Of a DNA stretch of 64,000 nucleotides, positions 61,404 to 64,000 are shown piece after piece. Source of the DNA: Rotaria macrura (lineage: Eukaryota > Rotifera > Eurotatoria > Philodinida > Philodinidae). A program made the translations under genes and the position numbers. The notes under the pieces are model-generated. The model worked only from the letters and a program-made list of their open reading frames with translations, was not told the DNA's origin and searched no databases. The DNA is taken from assembly GCA_900239685.1 (NCBI GenBank), contig OENT01000090.1, forward strand, positions 124,001-188,000. The letters run 5' to 3'. How positions within the stretch are numbered: position 1 is the stretch's first letter; each line of letters starts with the position of its first letter.

Positions 61404-64000
61404 AGCGGTAACTGTGATTTAGATCTAAAATATGTTTCACCATTTTTTTTGCCTAGATATGTAATAAGAATCATCTATGATCGGCATAGCAGGCGGTGAG
61501 AACGTGATTTTTATTTTTCTTTCTCGTTCTTGAATGTGAATATCTGTGTGAATGATAAATACGTTCATATGATTACAAACGACATGGATACTTCGTTTAT
61601 GCATAACTGATGGTTGTAGTGGCAAGGTCACAAGGTCAGTTTGTTTCAGTCGAATGAATAAAAAAAAAATAATCGAATAAGTGTCACGAATGTTAATGCG
61701 GGTACAATCATACGTACATAAAATTAGAGAAATGCAGCATGTTGGAAGAAGTTTGTTTGAATTATTTGAAAACATTATCATCTCTAGTTTCATCCATGAA
61801 GCACAAACGAGAATGCTTTCTTATAGTCGAATAGCGAATCTTTTCCTTTTAAGAAGAAGATTTGTAAAGTCCGTTCCAATCAATTTCGCATTCAGAAGAC
61901 GCAGTAAATGTTATTCGATATTTTCATCGACTTCTATTCAAAGTTTAAGTAACCTATGAGAAGCATCAATCACTAGAAAGACAACTGTTCTACATTTTTG
62001 TTTCTATGTAGTTTGATCATATCTATTTTGTGTTACAAACTCCAATTATTCATAGAACTTAGCAACGAGGCTTCGAGCAAACATTCCTATAGAAATAAAA
62101 GCTAATCATTCGATTTCTTACCTCGAAACCTAATTTTTTTTTCTATTGATTTGGTTTAAGCTATAGGCTACGATGAAATTTTTATAACATACATCTTCCT
62201 TCATTCAAGTGATACCTTGGATCGAACTATGAAATTTATGATTCAAGCTGTTCAAAGTTCTGTATCTGATTACCTCATGTAAGAATCACGCTGTCTCGGT
62301 GAATGATCGAAAAACAAAAGAAATTCGTTCTATGAAAAATATGAAGGCTACAATGGTTGGTTCTTACCAAGTGTAGAACAAAGACAAGCTGTCTACTACG
62401 TGTGAACAAATATAGGGTTCGAATTTCATACAATCGTATTTTTAATGAGTTACAGCTATTTCATCTTCATTTCTTAGACAAATGAAAGGAAATAGATCTG
62501 AAAGTTGAATTTCGTTGTGTACTTGAGATTAATTATAGGAAAAGATAGAAAGAGTCCGTGTATAGATAAACGACACTACTAGCAAATACCGATGATTATA
62601 TCTAAACTGCCTTTGAAATCATTTTCTTTTTTTGGTTTGTTCAGTATAATTGTTTTTTATTTGATCTATTACATTCGTTCTATATAATATCATACAAGTA
62701 CGTCAAAATATTAGTAACTGATTCATGCTATTACTTCTTCGACTCAGTAGAGTTCAAGAGCTTAAAGGCACTTGACAAATATGAAAGAATCGAGTTTCAT
62801 TGCTGTGCTATAACTCTTACCTGACCTTTGTTTCAAGTTATATGTTACGTTGTTCCAAATTTGATGATTAGAAATATTCGATTCATGTGTATTTTTCAAT
62901 AGTTCTGATAAAAATAGTTTCTCTGCTGCTTTTACCTAATCACGACGGCTATTCAACAGAAAAAAAAACGGTGTCTACTCGAGCAAGCACATCTCAATAA
63001 ATACAAAACGTAGAAGTTCATCATTTGAGTTAGATTGAACAATTTAAATACATTGTGACTCATTATGAACAGTTTAATGAACCGGACGAAGTCTTGATTG
63101 TAGACTAAACTTAATTTTTCAGATACGAAATACGATTCGTATAGCTTCAAAGTAAATCGAATCGTTTATTTAGTTTCGATGAGTAAATCAACTGATTTTC
63201 AATCTAGCCATCGATGTGCATCTATGACAGCTAAGAGCACAAAACATCGCTCATTAAAAATTAATTATTTTTATTAGTACTGGTAGTTTTTATTTTTAGC
63301 TCATTTCTAATTTATTTCGAAAGAAAACATCTGACATAGTTCAGATGTATACGTGTGTCAAGTGGAGTCGATCATATCATTCTAAAAGATGTAATCTCTT
63401 TTGAAAATAGTTAAACTAATCATTTTGATACATGATCTCAAAGAAAAATAAGATAATCACCTATGAAAATAACTGATCGATTGTAGTACATTATGTTTCG
63501 CTAAGTATTTTTGTAGAAAACAGATTTTTATTTCTGTTTCTGTTTTTTGTTTGAAACCTAAGGTGAAAATGAAATATATTCTCTTATCAAAGACAATATT
63601 TTAAAAGGAATATAGATGAAATGAAAGTTATAATATAATTAGTAGTTTCTATATTCAGGTACTCCGCAATCCGTTTCGCAATTTTGGTATTAGTAGACAT
63701 GAGTAACTTCCACGATTCGAATAGAGTGAACTTCACTTTTCATTCCTTTATAGAAACACTCAGTAGTTTTTAAACTTAGGCACGAAAATAAGAATCTAAA
63801 CTATTTCGAACGAGCAAATGAGGAACGAAGGAGAAAGGATGAAAATAAATTGATGAATGTCATGTAATTGTAAATGGCGCATAAAAACTTAACAAAAAGA
63901 TGGAGCCATACATAATGCAGACCAAAAACTAAAAACAAAAATTGTATCTAACAGACGTAGTTACGATAAGTTATGAATTGTTTTTTCTTTGAAAACCGAT
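61404..64000. other. intergenic, nothing recognised
   Basis: Upstream flank of the DUF389 gene, which is read leftward. A TCACAG acceptor lies 8 nt before its ATG. Frames at 61437-61793, 61681-61959 and 62953-63150 have no domain and appear to be chance. Confidence 0.55.

Overview
The window looks like nuclear DNA of a small invertebrate animal, most likely a bdelloid rotifer. The sequence is AT-rich and uses the standard code with GT-AG introns. Many introns are only about 45-66 bp, and the proteins are clearly metazoan (EHD, TBCEL, OSGIN, NASP, TUG/ASPSCR1, ISOC, ZC2HC1). Several start codons lie 0-21 nt after a pyrimidine-rich YAG acceptor, as expected where spliced leaders are added in trans, which is known in bdelloids. 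The organism call is inference; no marker proves it. For every complete multi-exon gene I joined exons at visible GT/AG sites and checked that exon lengths sum to a whole number of codons and that phases agree.

Layout. 1-285 is the 3' end of an unrecognised plus-strand gene. 424-2246 (minus) is a ZC2HC1-type zinc-finger protein. 5055-8944 (minus) is an EHD membrane-remodelling ATPase. 10946-11018 (minus) is tRNA-Thr(UGU). 11-20 kb is nearly gene-free; it holds a 100-bp near-perfect palindrome and a broken lamin-tail-domain exon. 20149-21290 (minus) is an ISOC1/2-type isochorismatase-fold protein. 24557-29475 (plus) is TBCEL, a tubulin-regulating LRR/UBL protein, and 30825-32727 (plus) is an OSGIN-type flavoprotein. 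36215-38262 (minus) is a predicted mitochondrial protein with weak FASTK-like character. 38906-39178 (plus) is a secreted antistasin-like mini-protein. 40522-41180 is a decayed gene.

The most organised stretch is 41743-48755, all on the minus strand: NASP histone chaperone, then an unknown 371-aa coiled-coil/beta-rich protein, then TUG/ASPSCR1. The gaps are only 74 and 132 bp, against kilobases elsewhere. The first gap carries an AATAAA signal followed by a splice acceptor touching the next ATG, so it looks like a trans-spliced operon. Two acidic, disordered, probably paralogous proteins (49721-50095 minus, 50541-51209 plus) diverge from a shared 445-bp promoter. 58376-61403 (minus) is a 14-exon DUF389 membrane protein with a histidine-rich tail.

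Non-coding DNA holds decayed DNA transposons: two hAT-type elements with perfect 8-bp target duplications (43582-43963 and 55712-56682, the latter keeping a broken BED-finger segment), a foldback element with arms near 190 bp (34841-35728), a highly palindromic TA-flanked MITE (53943-54277), a tiny TA-flanked foldback (25920-25983) and a degenerate inverted-repeat element (51580-51913).

I found no CRISPR arrays, rRNA genes or intact transposase genes. Apart from the candidate operon, the neighbouring genes do not form an obvious common pathway.
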